Origin: Jaltomata sinuosa
Lineage: Eukaryota > Streptophyta > Magnoliopsida > Solanales > Solanaceae
Length of the DNA stretch: 64,000 nt
Reading direction: 5' to 3'
Assembly: GCA_003996215.1 (NCBI GenBank)
Contig: QJPP01000027.1
Location: 496,001 to 560,000, forward strand
Translations under genes and position numbers: made by a program
Shown: positions 34,901-46,302 of the stretch, one piece after another
How positions within the stretch are numbered: the stretch's first letter is position 1
Layout: every line of letters begins with the position of its first letter
The notes under the pieces: generated by a model
What the model was told of the DNA's origin: nothing
Database searches by the model: none
The model's input: only the letters and a program-made list of their open reading frames with translations

Positions 34901-35767
34901 TCACCATTTAAGAGTCTTCCTCTTCGTGACTAACACATGAATATAGTATCACATGAAATGTAACAATATTACTATTTCAAATCAAATATGAAATGAGAAG
35001 ATGATCTTGGGTAGAGTCTCATGAAACAAAAAATATGAACTTTTATAGATAAAATGAAGGAATATCATAAGATATTTTAAACTTTTAAATTAAATATTTG
35101 AAGGCTATGAATATGAAAAGCATGAGAGTTATAAACATTATTAAAAATAAGCATTAAACAAGTGAGTTATGGAGGTGAGAATTTGAAAGCAAATAAAAGA
35201 GGGATAAAAACAAATAAAGAAGAGAGCAAATGATATTTAGTGTGTGCTACGTGCAGGGAATCTATTTAAGAAAAGAAATATCAACCTTTATTGGCTACTA
35301 AATTAGTGCCAATGACTTTTGGGTTTTTCAAACTAAAAAAGAGATGATAATCAAGAAATAATATTTAAATTCTCTAATATAATAAAAATTTAAGAAAAAA
35401 ATATAAATGTCATTCTTGGCTTTAAGACATGTCACATCTCCTAAGCCTAGCTTTATTATGATATATAGATTATATTAAGTAAATTAAGGGAGAGAAATGA
35501 AAATAAATACAAAAAACAAAAAAAATTATAACTAATTTAGTTTTTAAAGGGTAAAAATGTCTTAACAACTTTCTAGGGATGTTTTTGTCTTTCAATTTTT
35601 GACTTAACACCTTCTCACTTTTATTATTTAGTATTTAGTATTGTATGATATAATTACTATTTAATATTTAATTAATTATATATTTTATAACATTTTAATT
35701 TAGTGTAGAGGCAAAAGGGTAATCCAATTTTGTATTTTGGAGCTTTCCACTTTTAATAATATATGAT
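31934..35767. other. Unclassified 3.8-kb AT-rich insertion in copia C
   Basis: Copia C homology stops near 31933 and resumes near 35768; flanking TGACTA and TGATTA could be a decayed target duplication. No terminal inverted repeats, LTRs or coding motifs recognised. Contents: a hairpin GGATAC/GTATCC at 31941-31965, a region rich in TTATAATACA motifs at about 33050-33290, a Helitron-like segment (32726-33892) and AT-rich DNA from 33893 to 35767 in which I see nothing identifiable. Confidence 0.6.
32726..33892 (-). mobile_element. Candidate non-autonomous Helitron
   Basis: On the minus strand the segment begins TCTCTTATTATATAAGAGG (a 5'-TC end with a short palindrome) and ends GCACGGGCTAAACACCGCTAGT; it is followed by T. 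A CTAGT end after a GCACGGGC motif is usual for plant Helitrons. The pairing arm of the 3' hairpin is decayed, and the base before the 5' end is T rather than A. No Rep/helicase is present. About 33540-33860 has non-TE-like sequence with a CACGTG box (33643-33648). Confidence 0.45.
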
Positions 35768-36562
35768 TATCATAGCCTACAAAAATACATCTAACGGTCG
35801 TCTTGTCCCTTTTGCTACGTAACTGATTTTGGTATAAAAACATGGCACACACATTCACGTACTCGCTAATAACTAACATTAGCTTTTGTATTCCACAACT
35901 TCTCAAAAGGTGAAAGAATTCTTAACCTTTATTGAGGAAGTTTGTTGATGACGATTGTTGCAGTCCTCATTGCTTCTGCCCAAAATCTTCCGGGAACATA
36001 CTTATCATGTAACATAGTACGACAAATATTTGTCAAATGCCTATTCTTCATCTCTGTAATGCCATTTTGTTGTGGCGTGTAGGAACATGTATATTGATAA
36101 TGAATTCTTCATTCCCTTAGGTACTGAAAGAACTCGATTGAGTTGTATTCCCCTCCATTATTTGTTCTTAAACAACAAATTTTCTTGCCCACTTCTCCCT
36201 TAGTTGTTTTCTTAAACTCTTTAAACTTAGAAAAAGAATATGTTTTTTTGTTAACGAAAACCCAAACATACCTAGAGAAATCATCAATAAAGGTCACCAT
36301 GTAAGTCATTCCACCAATTGATGATTCCTTGACCGGTCAAAACACATCAGAATGTACTAATTGTAGTGGTTTATTAGCTTTAAATTTGGACTCTTCAAAC
36401 GGCAATTGATGAGCTTTACTGTACTAGAATCGTGAACAAATGATGTCTTTTCGTACTTCAAGTTGAGGAAGATCCTTGATCATTGACTTTTTCATCATCA
36501 CATTTAGCTTGAAATAACTCACGTGAAACAATCTCATGTGCCACAAACCTACTATCTCATTA
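35768..36562 (-). pseudogene. Copia C GAG-pre-integrase and integrase core
   Basis: Minus strand from 36562: GLWHMRLFHVSYFKLNVMM (zinc-binding part), MTYMVTFIDDFSRYVWVFV (about 36255-36309) and CLRTNNGGEYNS. In the last of these the second catalytic Asp is replaced by Asn. The block ends with VRCIFVGYDNH at about 35770. Several stops. The homology starts at the chromovirus 2 border and continues from the protease block at 61431. Confidence 0.86.
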
Positions 36563-38722
36563 TGTAACGACCCTTCCAATCATTATAGGAGAACTATTCG
36601 TGCAAAGAAGCGTATTAGAAAACTTCTGGGTTGGGGAGTTGAAAATTTTATACTAGGTCAGTCTCGGATAAATTCTGAGTGAGGTAAGGCCTAGGGCAAT
36701 CCAAGAAAGGATTGGGTAAAATATCTAAGGTTGAGCTATATTTCCTTTTAGCTAAGAAGTCACTTTTCGGAAGTGAATTCGGGTAAGTAGAACTCTCGAT
36801 ATCAAACTTGACGTGAAGAGGTTGTTCTGAACATCAAGGGATAAAGGTGTGTTGTGAATTGGGCATAACTGGGAGAAATCCTGAGTTTCTATTCTTTGTC
36901 ACGCTATTGCGGCGATGACCGATATAGCAGAGAAATTGCCGCTACAGTGGAAGTCAAGGAGGTCAACCCCGCTATAACGAGCGACTTACGCTACGGCAGT
37001 GCTGCTATAGCGGAATAGGACGTTATAGTTGAATAAGTTGCAGTAAATGCAGAATCTTCCCCAAAAATATTTAAAAATTCTCAAGAATATTTTGGGGAAG
37101 GGTAGAGGCGATTTGGGTGATTCTCCTTCAGATTTTCATCAAGTTTCTTCCTAAAGGTAAGTAAATTACTCTCCTAACTTAGTACTTCGATTTCTATACC
37201 TTAGAAATGTTAGTTACAGACAGTATGGAGAGTTTGGCTTGACCTAAAGTGGAAATTCTGGTGTAACAAGGAGTGTGGGTGTAAAAAACCTTGGGTTTTG
37301 TGTATAAACTTCTTATTTCATGTTTTAATACCATAATTTGCTAGTGTAACCATAAAAAATGGTAGTTCTAGGTGAATTATTTATGGAAAAGCCTTGGGTT
37401 GGGTGGAATGATCATGAGTTTGGCCTGGGATTGAGATTATGGTATAATCCAGGGATAATTAGGCCATCTTTGGTTGATTTTGTGTTTATGTGTTTGTTTT
37501 AGACCAAGAACAAGCTAAAGCATCACAAAAAGGGAAAGCTCAGGTTCGATAGAGCATTCAGGCTTAATTCGAGGTAGATGATGGTTGATTGTTTCCCATT
37601 TATGTTATGTATGCATGCTAACTATTACATTAGTGTTGCCTGTACATTTCGTGTCTTAGGGAATAGAACAATGAATGTCAATGATATCTGGTTGTCAATC
37701 TAGTGGAATGAACTTGTTAATACCTTTCAATTTTACAAGTATGGTTGTGTTTATTGTGATGGATTGTTGAGATATTTGTGACATTTGGTTGGCTCGGGTA
37801 CCATGCCTGGTACGAGATACATATATCGGTTGGCTTGGGTACCACACCTAGTACATATTCTATTATAGTTGGCTCGGGTACAATGCCTGATGCAGGTTCT
37901 ATTATGGTTAGCTCGGTTACCACGCCTGGTACATGTGTGATTGTGTTTCTGTTCGATGGTTCCATGAGTGGACCAGATTTGTTCTCATGATGTAATTGTT
38001 GCTTATTGGTCCTTGAGTGGTCGGGTGGTTGGGTTTAAATGCTGGGTTGGTTCTTGTGTAGACTAGATTACATGTTGAACACTGTAAATGTGGTCTTAGG
38101 GATCCTTGGGTGGTCTGGGTTACTTGAATAGCGTATGGAATCACATATATTATGGTTGTTGTTATGGTTTTGGACCTGTTTCATGTAGCTGGTAAGTCAG
38201 GTTGATGACTGAGAGTCTGGGTTATATTTGCTGACTTGTTTATACATGTGTTGTCCTGCTTTATTATGATTTAGTTAAGTGTTCATATTTTTTATATTGG
38301 AGCTAACGAGTGATCCTACCGGTACACTATTATTTTTGTGTATTGATACTGCACTTGCTCTTTTTTTGTTGAATACATGGCATATTTTGGCGCCTGCTGC
38401 GCGACCTCAGCTGTGACACAAGCATTATTTGAATTCAAGGGTAAGCTACTTCTTTCGGGTAACCATGAATTCGTCTATCCTTTCTAGTCTATTTTTCAGA
38501 CTCAGACTACTTTTATTTTGGGGTTGCATCCCCATATTCTAGACTTGTTAGATGTTTTGGTACTCGACTTTTAGATTTTAGGGGTTATTTCCACAGGGAT
38601 TCTTGTTATTTACTTTTTAGATGTGAATCTTAGTCTATTCAATGCAAATTGGTTTTAGTTGCTTATTTTATGAAGTGTTGACTTGGGTATTTGGTTCTCC
38701 CACCGGGGTTTTAGTGTGGGTG
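36563..38722 (+). repeat. 5' LTR of chromovirus 2, main part
   Basis: 2160 bp, resumed at 53786-53812 (CCACTCACG to GTCATGACA). It contains a palindrome cluster at 36905-37030 and four GGTACC minisatellite units at 37786-37932. It pairs with 58970-61425. Confidence 0.95.
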
Positions 38723-39169
38723 CACTACAACAAATTTGATTATCAGCGACAAATGATTTCGTCACTTATAAATCATTTTACGTCACAGAAAGTCTTTTGT
38801 GACGAAAAAAAATTCGTCAATCAATCGTCCCTAAAGACGGGTCGCTAAAAGTATACAAAGACGATTTAGTGTTTCGTCGCTAAAAATATTTTATTAACTA
38901 CAAAAAAAAATCATCCCCAAATGTTTAACATTTATGGCGAATTTGTTTGTCATAAAAAGTGTGATTTTTTGTAGTTGGTAGTATGCTTTTGTCACTAAAA
39001 AGGTTATCAACACCGGCAAAATTACATTGTCACTAATTATCTAGTTCAATTAGTGACGATGTCAATTGTCTCTAAAGTTATACATTTTTCGTAATTGAAC
39101 AAATATAATTTCGTCACTAAAGACAACCTTTAATATACAGAAAAGTGTTTCGTCCCTAAATGTAGACCT

Positions 39170-40829
39170 GCTTAATCTAGAACAGAACGTGCAATCCTTG
39201 AAACCCTTCTGTTCAAAAGCACATACCCATTTCTCTCACAATATCGAATCAAAAAGGTAATATTTGTAATCAATGTATAGATTCACAAGCATACCCTAAA
39301 TAATTTTGGGTACACACTTTGCATCGTAAAGTAAGCAAAGATTGTGTAAAGCAATGAAAAATACGAAAGAGTATGACGAAGTAGGAACCTTTGTTGTTCG
39401 AATTGCGCCCACTTAGTCAATAGAGAAGACAATGAAGAGAGGGAATTGAGCCCTGTTGAAAGATTTCGTGAATTGGGGAGATGGAATTATGCCCTCTGAA
39501 AAAGAGGGGAAAAGAGGGAAGTTTGCCCGCGAGTTCTCAACTTTTTGAGTTCAATTACCCAGTAATGTCCTGATTTTTAGGAAGACGGTTTATTTTCTCT
39601 CTTTTTCTCTTTTATTATTTCCGTTTTACTAGTTACTAAAGGTAAAAACTTATACACATCGGTGTTTACATCAAACCAGCATAACAAATATCTTTGAGTA
39701 TATATAATATCACTTAAACAAGGGTTAATTGATGTATAATTACTTCATTAAATTATTTAAATATGATAAATTACATTGATTTGATGTAACACCTAGATTA
39801 AATAAGTATTTACCATTATTAAATAAAAATAAAAATAACGTACTAATAAAATATAGTTAAACGTAATTGATATGCATGCTATACAAAATAAAATGCATCT
39901 GAAAACAAATTCAAATAAATAATAAATTAAAATGCAGAAGAAACTCATTAAAATAATCTATTTAATAGTCAAATTGCTAAATCTCTTCAAAGTGTGCTAC
40001 TTGAACATTCTAATGAATGTGATCATTTTTAATTTCACTAATCTTGAATGACTGCATATGCATCTTAGCATTCACATGTCTACAACACTTATCTTGTGGA
40101 TATGTTGGACTTTAGCGTCCCAATGCTCACTATCATATAATATTAACATATTATAAATTCTTTATAAAACTTACTGTAAACAATTAAGAATAACAAATAC
40201 AAGTCTGGAACTCAATACATTGCCTGAAATGAAGAAAGACAGAATGATGAAAGATAGAAGGAGTTCGATGATGCGGCTCAGCCACACAGCTTACCTTGGG
40301 ATCTCCAAATCAACAGCTACTAGCACAATTATGGACTCCACTACATGATGATGAGGGGTCCCACGTAATCGCAACTTGCATCCAGGAAAAACTCTGCACG
40401 ATTGTGGATAAGCCCATGCGAACGTGGAATCCCTGAGCCCAGGCTCTCTCTATGCGATCGTGACTTGTCATCCACGTGACCTCGACCTGAAATCTCACAA
40501 CCTTACATTATTGCAACACATACGTCCACGATCTTGATGACTAATTGTTTATTCCACAAGAAAAATATGGTGCAACTATTTTTAGTTTTAGTATTCGAAA
40601 CTCATCCAAACTCTTCAGGTTGTAAGTCAGACATACATTCAATTTCAAAAGCATCCAACAAACCTGTAGGAACGCTCAAATCACCTATCTAAGGTTGTAT
40701 TACTGCATTTTTTTAATCTTGGTCAACTCTTATTTCTTAAAATTACTAGTTTCAATGTAAGCATTTTGAATCACTCTCGAGCTCCTCGTGACCATCCAAA
40801 CCACCCAACTACGTCCTAAATCATGGAGG
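39170..40829. other. CACTA interior without recognised gene
   Basis: No coding motif found. 39170-39660 is moderately balanced in composition and reads like leader sequence (on the minus strand a possible transcribed end). 40270-40530 is GC-rich with loosely repeated GCGATCGTGACTTG / TAATCGCAACTTG motifs. The rest is AT-rich. Confidence 0.5.
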
Positions 40830-42240
40830 ATTGAGGAGTGTCTTATTGAACGATGATACCATCCAGCATATAGATATATTGTGATGATATACTGATGCGT
40901 GTCTCATTGAAGGCTAGAAGCAGTCCTCTATGATACCATGCTAGTATATAGATATACTGTGATGCTTTCAAATAGGATTGCTGAGTGTCTCATTGAATGA
41001 TGATACCATGTCAAAATATAGATATATTGTAATGGTATCATGGAGGACTGATGAGTGTCTTATTGAAGGACTAAAGTATTCCTCCATGATACTATACCAA
41101 TATATAGATATATTGTGATGATATACTAAGGATTGTCTCATTGAAAGACTGAAGAAGTCATCCATGATACTATGTAATTATATAGATATACTAAGAATGT
41201 AGATATGTTGTGATGGTATACTAAGGATTGTCTCATTGAAGGACTGAAGCAGTCCTCCATGATACTATGACAATATATAAATATATTATGATGATATCAT
41301 GGAGGACAAAAAAGTCTAATTGTACAATGATAATATACCATCATATAGATATATTGTGGTGGTATACTAATGAGTGTCTCATTGAATGACTGAAGTAGTC
41401 CTCCATGACACCATGCTAGTATATAGATATATCGTAATGATATCATGAAGGATTCATGAGTGTCTCATTGAAGGATGATACCATGCCAGTATATAGATAT
41501 ATTGTGATGGTATCATGGAGGACTGATGAGTATCTCATTGAAGGACTAAAGTATTCCTCCATGATACCATACCAATATATAGATATATTGTGATGATATA
41601 CTAAGGATTGTCTCATTAAAGGACTGAAGCAGTCATCCATGATATTATGTAATTATATAGATATATTGTGATGGTATACTAAGGATTATCTCATTGAAGG
41701 ACTGAAGCAGTCCTCCATGATACTATGACAATATGTAAATATATTATGATGATATCATGGAGGACAAAAAAGTGTCTCATTGTACAATGATAATATACCA
41801 TCATATAGATATATTGTGATGGTATACTAATGAGTGTCTCATTGAATGACTGAAATAGTCCTCCATGATACCATGCTAGTATATAGATATATCGTAATGA
41901 TATCATGAAGGATTCATGAGTGTCTCATTCAAGGATGATACCATGCCAGTATATAGATATATTGTGATGGTATTATGGAGGACTGATGAGTGTCTCATTA
42001 AAGGACCGAAGCAGTCCTATATGATACCATTCTAGTATATAGATATATAGTGATGATATACTGAGGAGTCTCTCATTAAAGAACTAAAGCAGTTCTCTAT
42101 GATACTATGTCGTATATATATTCTTATATACTATGATAGTATACTAAGGATTGTCTCATTGACGGATTGAAAAAGCCCTTCATGATACTATGTTAGTATA
42201 TAGATATATTGATGGTATCATCGAGAATTAGAGAGTATCA
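40830..42240. repeat. Tandem array with roughly 475-bp higher-order period
   Basis: Degenerate units of roughly 75-100 bp built from TATAGATATATTGTGATGG, a TACTAAGG or CATGGAGGACT segment, GTGTCTCATTGAAGGACT and AGTCCTCCATGATACCATG. GGAGGACT and AGTCCTCC are inverted within a unit. Blocks at 40968-41165 and 41443-41640 are nearly identical, giving a higher-order period close to 475 bp. Open frames here follow the periodicity and are not genes. Confidence 0.9.
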
Positions 42241-42259
42241 AACTAAAGCACTAAAGTAG

Positions 42260-42905
42260 ACCTCAATGAAAATCACCAGAAATTTTTTTTGAAAAAAGAA
42301 AAAGAGCAAAAAAAGTTGATGAAATTAGATTATGGAGAAAAAAAATAAAAGAAAAAGAATTAAATGAAATTAAAAATAAAATAAAAAATAAAAATAAAAA
42401 TAAAAATAAATAAGCCAAAAATGAGTATGAAATTAGATTATGGTGAAAAAATAAAGAATAATATGATTTGAGGAAAAAAAATGAACAAAAAAGGAGGAAT
42501 AAAACAAACAATAAAGAATTAAACGAGAAAAAAGAAAAAGGAGAAAAGAAAGAAATAAAAAAAGGAGTAGAAAAAATAAAAAAAAGTTAATATTTACTAT
42601 ACTAATTATCTCTTTTCTTACATATAAAAAAAGGAAAAAGAGCAAAAAAAATTATGAATAAAATTAGATTATGGAGGAAAAAATAAAATAAATAATAAAA
42701 AAAAGAAATAAAGAAATTAAAAACAAAAAAAAAACAAAAATTAAGGAGCGAAATATTATGGTGAAAGAAGAAAATAAAAAATAACATGATTTAGGAATAA
42801 AATAAATGAATAAAAAAGCATATAAGAGAAAAGAAAAAGAAAAAAAGGAGAAAAAAAGGAGAAAAGGAGAAAAGGCATAATGAAAAAGGAGATAATTAAC
42901 TACAA
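42260..42905. repeat. A/G-rich low-complexity block with degenerate units
   Basis: Almost pure purine on the plus strand. AAATTAGATTATGG occurs near 42321, 42431 and 42661, and a shorter AAATATTATGG near 42751, so it is a decayed tandem array of units about 100-230 bp apart. Minus-strand frames are Phe/Leu-rich artefacts. Confidence 0.85.
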
Positions 42906-43304
42906 AAGCTATAATGGGCATTATATGTGTAACGATCGGGTTCGTCATTACGGGTAAATCATTCGTGCCAAGTGTCGGGTTAGAAAAATTCCGGGTTTGG
43001 GAGTTGGAAATTCTGGGCTAGGCTAGTCTCGGCCAGTTTTGGAGTGAGGTACGGTCTAGGACAATCCGGGTAAGGATTGGATTAAACGTCTTGTTTTGAG
43101 CTAGTTTTCCTTGTAGCTAAGACATAGAGGAGTCCGGGGGACTTTTCAAAATAAAATTCGGGTAAGTCGAACTCCCGAAATCGAGGTTGATGTGAAGGGG
43201 TTGTTCCGGAATGTTGGAAAAATAAGTGTGTTACAAAATGGCCAAAACTGGGAATTTTCGAACATTCTGTCTGTGACGAGCGCAACCGTCCGCGGTAGCG
43301 GCCT

Positions 43305-43430
43305 CCGCTATAGCGGTGGAAAATACCGCTATAGCGGTGGTCAAGGCGGTCAACACTGCTTAAGACCTCTATAGCAGGAGTTGTCCGCTATAGCGGGACC
43401 GCTATAGCGGAGCAGGGACCGCTATAGCGG
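43305..43430. repeat. Five exact CCGCTATAGCGG palindromes
   Basis: Exact 12-bp palindromes at 43305-43316, 43326-43337, 43385-43396, 43399-43410 and 43419-43430. This is the least decayed cluster in the window. Confidence 0.97.
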
Positions 43431-44647
43431 AGCGACGGGATTAGAAAACCAAGAAAACGGGCTTTTAATTTCATTCTCTCTCATTCAGCCCCAAAAATAG
43501 ACGAGGGTTACTCCAAGAACCCTCCTAGGCTTGGGAGCCATGGGGAGGAGGAATTTCGGTAAAAGGGACGCAAAACCACGGATTCGAGCCTGCAGAATCA
43601 TCAAGGAAAGCCGTCACGGATCTAGAAAGGGCATGAAACAACTGCTCGGCATCCAGGTAGGCTAGGTTTCTTTCAAGAGTAGATTGACCGCTTTCATTTT
43701 CGTATTATTGTATAGAATGAAAGGGAGAGTTCATGGTTAGGACTTCGGGCACGGAGTCTGGAGGATGTTTTTGAATTGTTGTAACTCTTCGGAAATGGTA
43801 GAATGGGAATAAGGTGTGTTAATATTCTAGGCATTGCTTAAATTGTGTATGTTTGCTAATAAAATGTGGGAACTGGAATATCGAAAGGTTCGGGGAACTA
43901 GAAAAGGGTTAGTAATTAACAAATGTGTAAGGAACGGAAGTTCCGGACTAATTGGTATAATTTGGATAATTGTTTGGTTGTGTTCTAAGGCTGGGAAGGG
44001 TTTTCCCAGGTTGTATTTGGTCCTAGGAAGAGGGTCAGGAATAAATGTAATTAACTGCATGTTTAATAGGGCGAACCGGGGTTAGTCTTTGAACAGGATT
44101 TGACGATTCATAATGTACCCAGAATGGGGTAGGTGATGGCTCACGACTCCTGTGAATGTTGTATGTTTTGTACTCCTATCTAAGTGTTTGTGTGAATTGC
44201 AGTGCTTAGATGAAATTGTGTAGAATGTCTAAAGGTCCTGTCTTACAGTCTGTGAGTTGAACAGTTGTTTACTTGTTGGTTTACAAGTTGTGTGTTTATT
44301 ATTTGACTGTGAATTGTTGACATGCGGTTGGCTTGGGTACCACACTTGGTACAGGTATACTAACGGTTGGCACGGGTACCACGCCTGGTACAGGTATAAA
44401 AAATGGTTGGCTCGAGTACCACGCCTTGTACGAAATATACTAATAATTGGCTCGGGTACCATTCCTGGTACAGGATATACTAACAGTTGACTCGGATACC
44501 ACGCCTGGTACGGGTTAATTTTGTTGCATCATTGCATTTTATCATTGTGTTGCATTAACTATTATTGGTTCCGTGAGTGGACCGGGCTGTTTTATTGAAA
44601 TATGATAATTGCTTATGGTCCGTGAGAGGCCGGGAATTCTGTTATAT

Positions 44648-45195
44648 TTGGTGTTGGTGTAGGCCGGTGGTTATATTATGTTATCATTTTGGTCTTAGTG
44701 TAGGCCGGGTTATTATATTGTGAGTTTGGTCTTGGTATAGGACGGGTTGTTTTATTATATTGTGGGTTTGGTCTTGGTGTAGGCCGGTAGTTATATTATG
44801 TTATCATTTTAGGTTTGGTGTAGGTCGGGTTATTATATTGTGAGTTTGGTCTTGGTATAGGTGGGGTTGTTATATTATATTGTGAGTTTGGTCTTGGTGT
44901 ACGCCGGGTTATTATATTGTGAGTTTGGTCTTGGTATAGGCCGGGTTGTTATATTATATTGTGGGTTTGGTCTTGGTGTGGGCCGGGTGGTTATATTATG
45001 TTATCATTTTGGTCTTGGTGTAGGCCGGGTTATTATATTGTTAGTTTGGTCTTGGTATAGGCCGGGTTGTTATATTATATTATGGGTTTGGTATTGGTGT
45101 AGGCCGGGTGGTTATATTATGTTATCGGTTGGTCTTGGTGTAGGCCAGGTTATTATGTTAATTATTAGTTGGTCTTGGTGTAGACCGGGTTTTCC
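44648..45195. repeat. GTAGGCC minisatellite, three unit types
   Basis: Fourteen units of 36-42 bp, each starting GGTCTTGGTGTAGGCCGGG or a variant. Three types alternate: A ends in TTATTATATTGTGAGTTT, B has GTATAGGCCGGGTTG and C has GCCGGTGGTTATATTATG. The 3' LTR copy (about 50318-50905) has fifteen units with regular order; one C-type unit seems missing here near 44890. Confidence 0.9.
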
Positions 45196-46302
45196 ATGTT
45201 AACACCTAGATGTGTTAGGGGGATCCGAGTGGGTCCGGACTATGTAAAAGAGGTTATAAGTTCACAAATTGTTGTCATTAAGTGTACTAATGGCGGTCAG
45301 GAATTATTTGTGGTTAACAAGCTAAGGGTGGGTCTTGGCGTAGACCGGGTAGCTTGTTTGACACTTAGGTGTGGTTAGAGGATCCTTGGAGGGTTTGGGT
45401 TTCGGGATTTGAGAGGGAATTAGATATTACTTTGTTGTTGTTATTAAATGTGTCAATGGTTGCTAGGTGAATTCCATGTGATTGGTAAATTGGGAGTAAG
45501 ACTGAAAGTCTGGGGTCATAGTCATTGGTTGTTGTAACCAGGATGGAAAGTTGTCCTAGAGGTTCGCATATTGTCCGGACACTGGAAACTATGCTACAGG
45601 TATAAGTGGTTTGGTTGGGCAGTTAGCAGGGTTAAGTCTGAATATTTAGTCAAAGAGGTGACTTGGGAAGTCTAGGTGTCAAGGTGAATTGGGAAGTCTA
45701 GGTGTCAAGGTGACTTGGGAAGTCTAGGTGGCAAGGTGACTTGGTAAATCTAAAGGTTATGATGGTTGGTTCCGAAAGGGGGAATTGATAAAAGTGATAT
45801 TGAAAGGGGTGAATCATTTACCTTGTGTATTTTATCTTGATTTTTAGATGATGGTAGCAGTGAATTCGGGTCAGCCGATGATGCCTACCAGTACGTGTGT
45901 TTGTACTGATTCTACTCTTGCTATACCTTTTTGGGTATAGTCTGGTTGCAGGGTTGGTGATGTTCCACAAGTTCAGGATTGCGGTGGTCTTTCAGCAGCT
46001 CGTACTTCCTTCTATGGTGGGAGTTGTGTCCATTTTATGTTATAAGCTCATCTTATAGAAGCTTTTGTACCGGATTAGACTAGGTTCTAGGGAGGGCTGT
46101 CTCACATTGTAAATGATTTTCCGCAAGTTTTGTAAGTCATTTATTTCCTGAATCTTTATAAAGGAAGTTCCTTGTATAAAAAGGGGTTTTAATTCATGAT
46201 TTATTTCTTTTTCTGCATTACCTGTTGGTTCGGGTGGTAAGGATTCTCCTATCTAGGTGGATTAGAATAGGTGCCCTCACGGCCGGTAGTTGGGTCGTGA
46301 CA

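Larger units (their letters stand above)
42928..46302 (+). repeat. 5' LTR of the LARD-like element
   Basis: 3375 bp. Order of internal repeats: palindrome cluster (43305-43430, five exact CCGCTATAGCGG), five GGTACC minisatellite units (44326-44514), fourteen GTAGGCCGGG units (about 44648-45195) and a 28-bp repeat (45659-45745). The LTR is about 1.2 kb longer than chromovirus LTRs, mainly from the third array and sequence after it. Confidence 0.94.

Noticed and set aside
40270..40530. Possible exon or structural RNA in the GC-rich patch
   Set aside because: Only loosely repeated GCGATCGTGACTTG-type motifs; no splice logic, no RNA fold recognised by eye.
40968..41906. Two nearly identical 65-residue proteins
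   Set aside because: They are two copies of the higher-order tandem repeat, not paralogous genes.
42263..42948. Phe/Leu-rich minus-strand membrane-like proteins
   Set aside because: Translation of the A/G-rich low-complexity block; no start context or conservation.
44861..45202. Gly/Tyr/Trp-rich 113-residue frame
   Set aside because: Product of the GTAGGCC minisatellite whose unit lengths keep one frame open.
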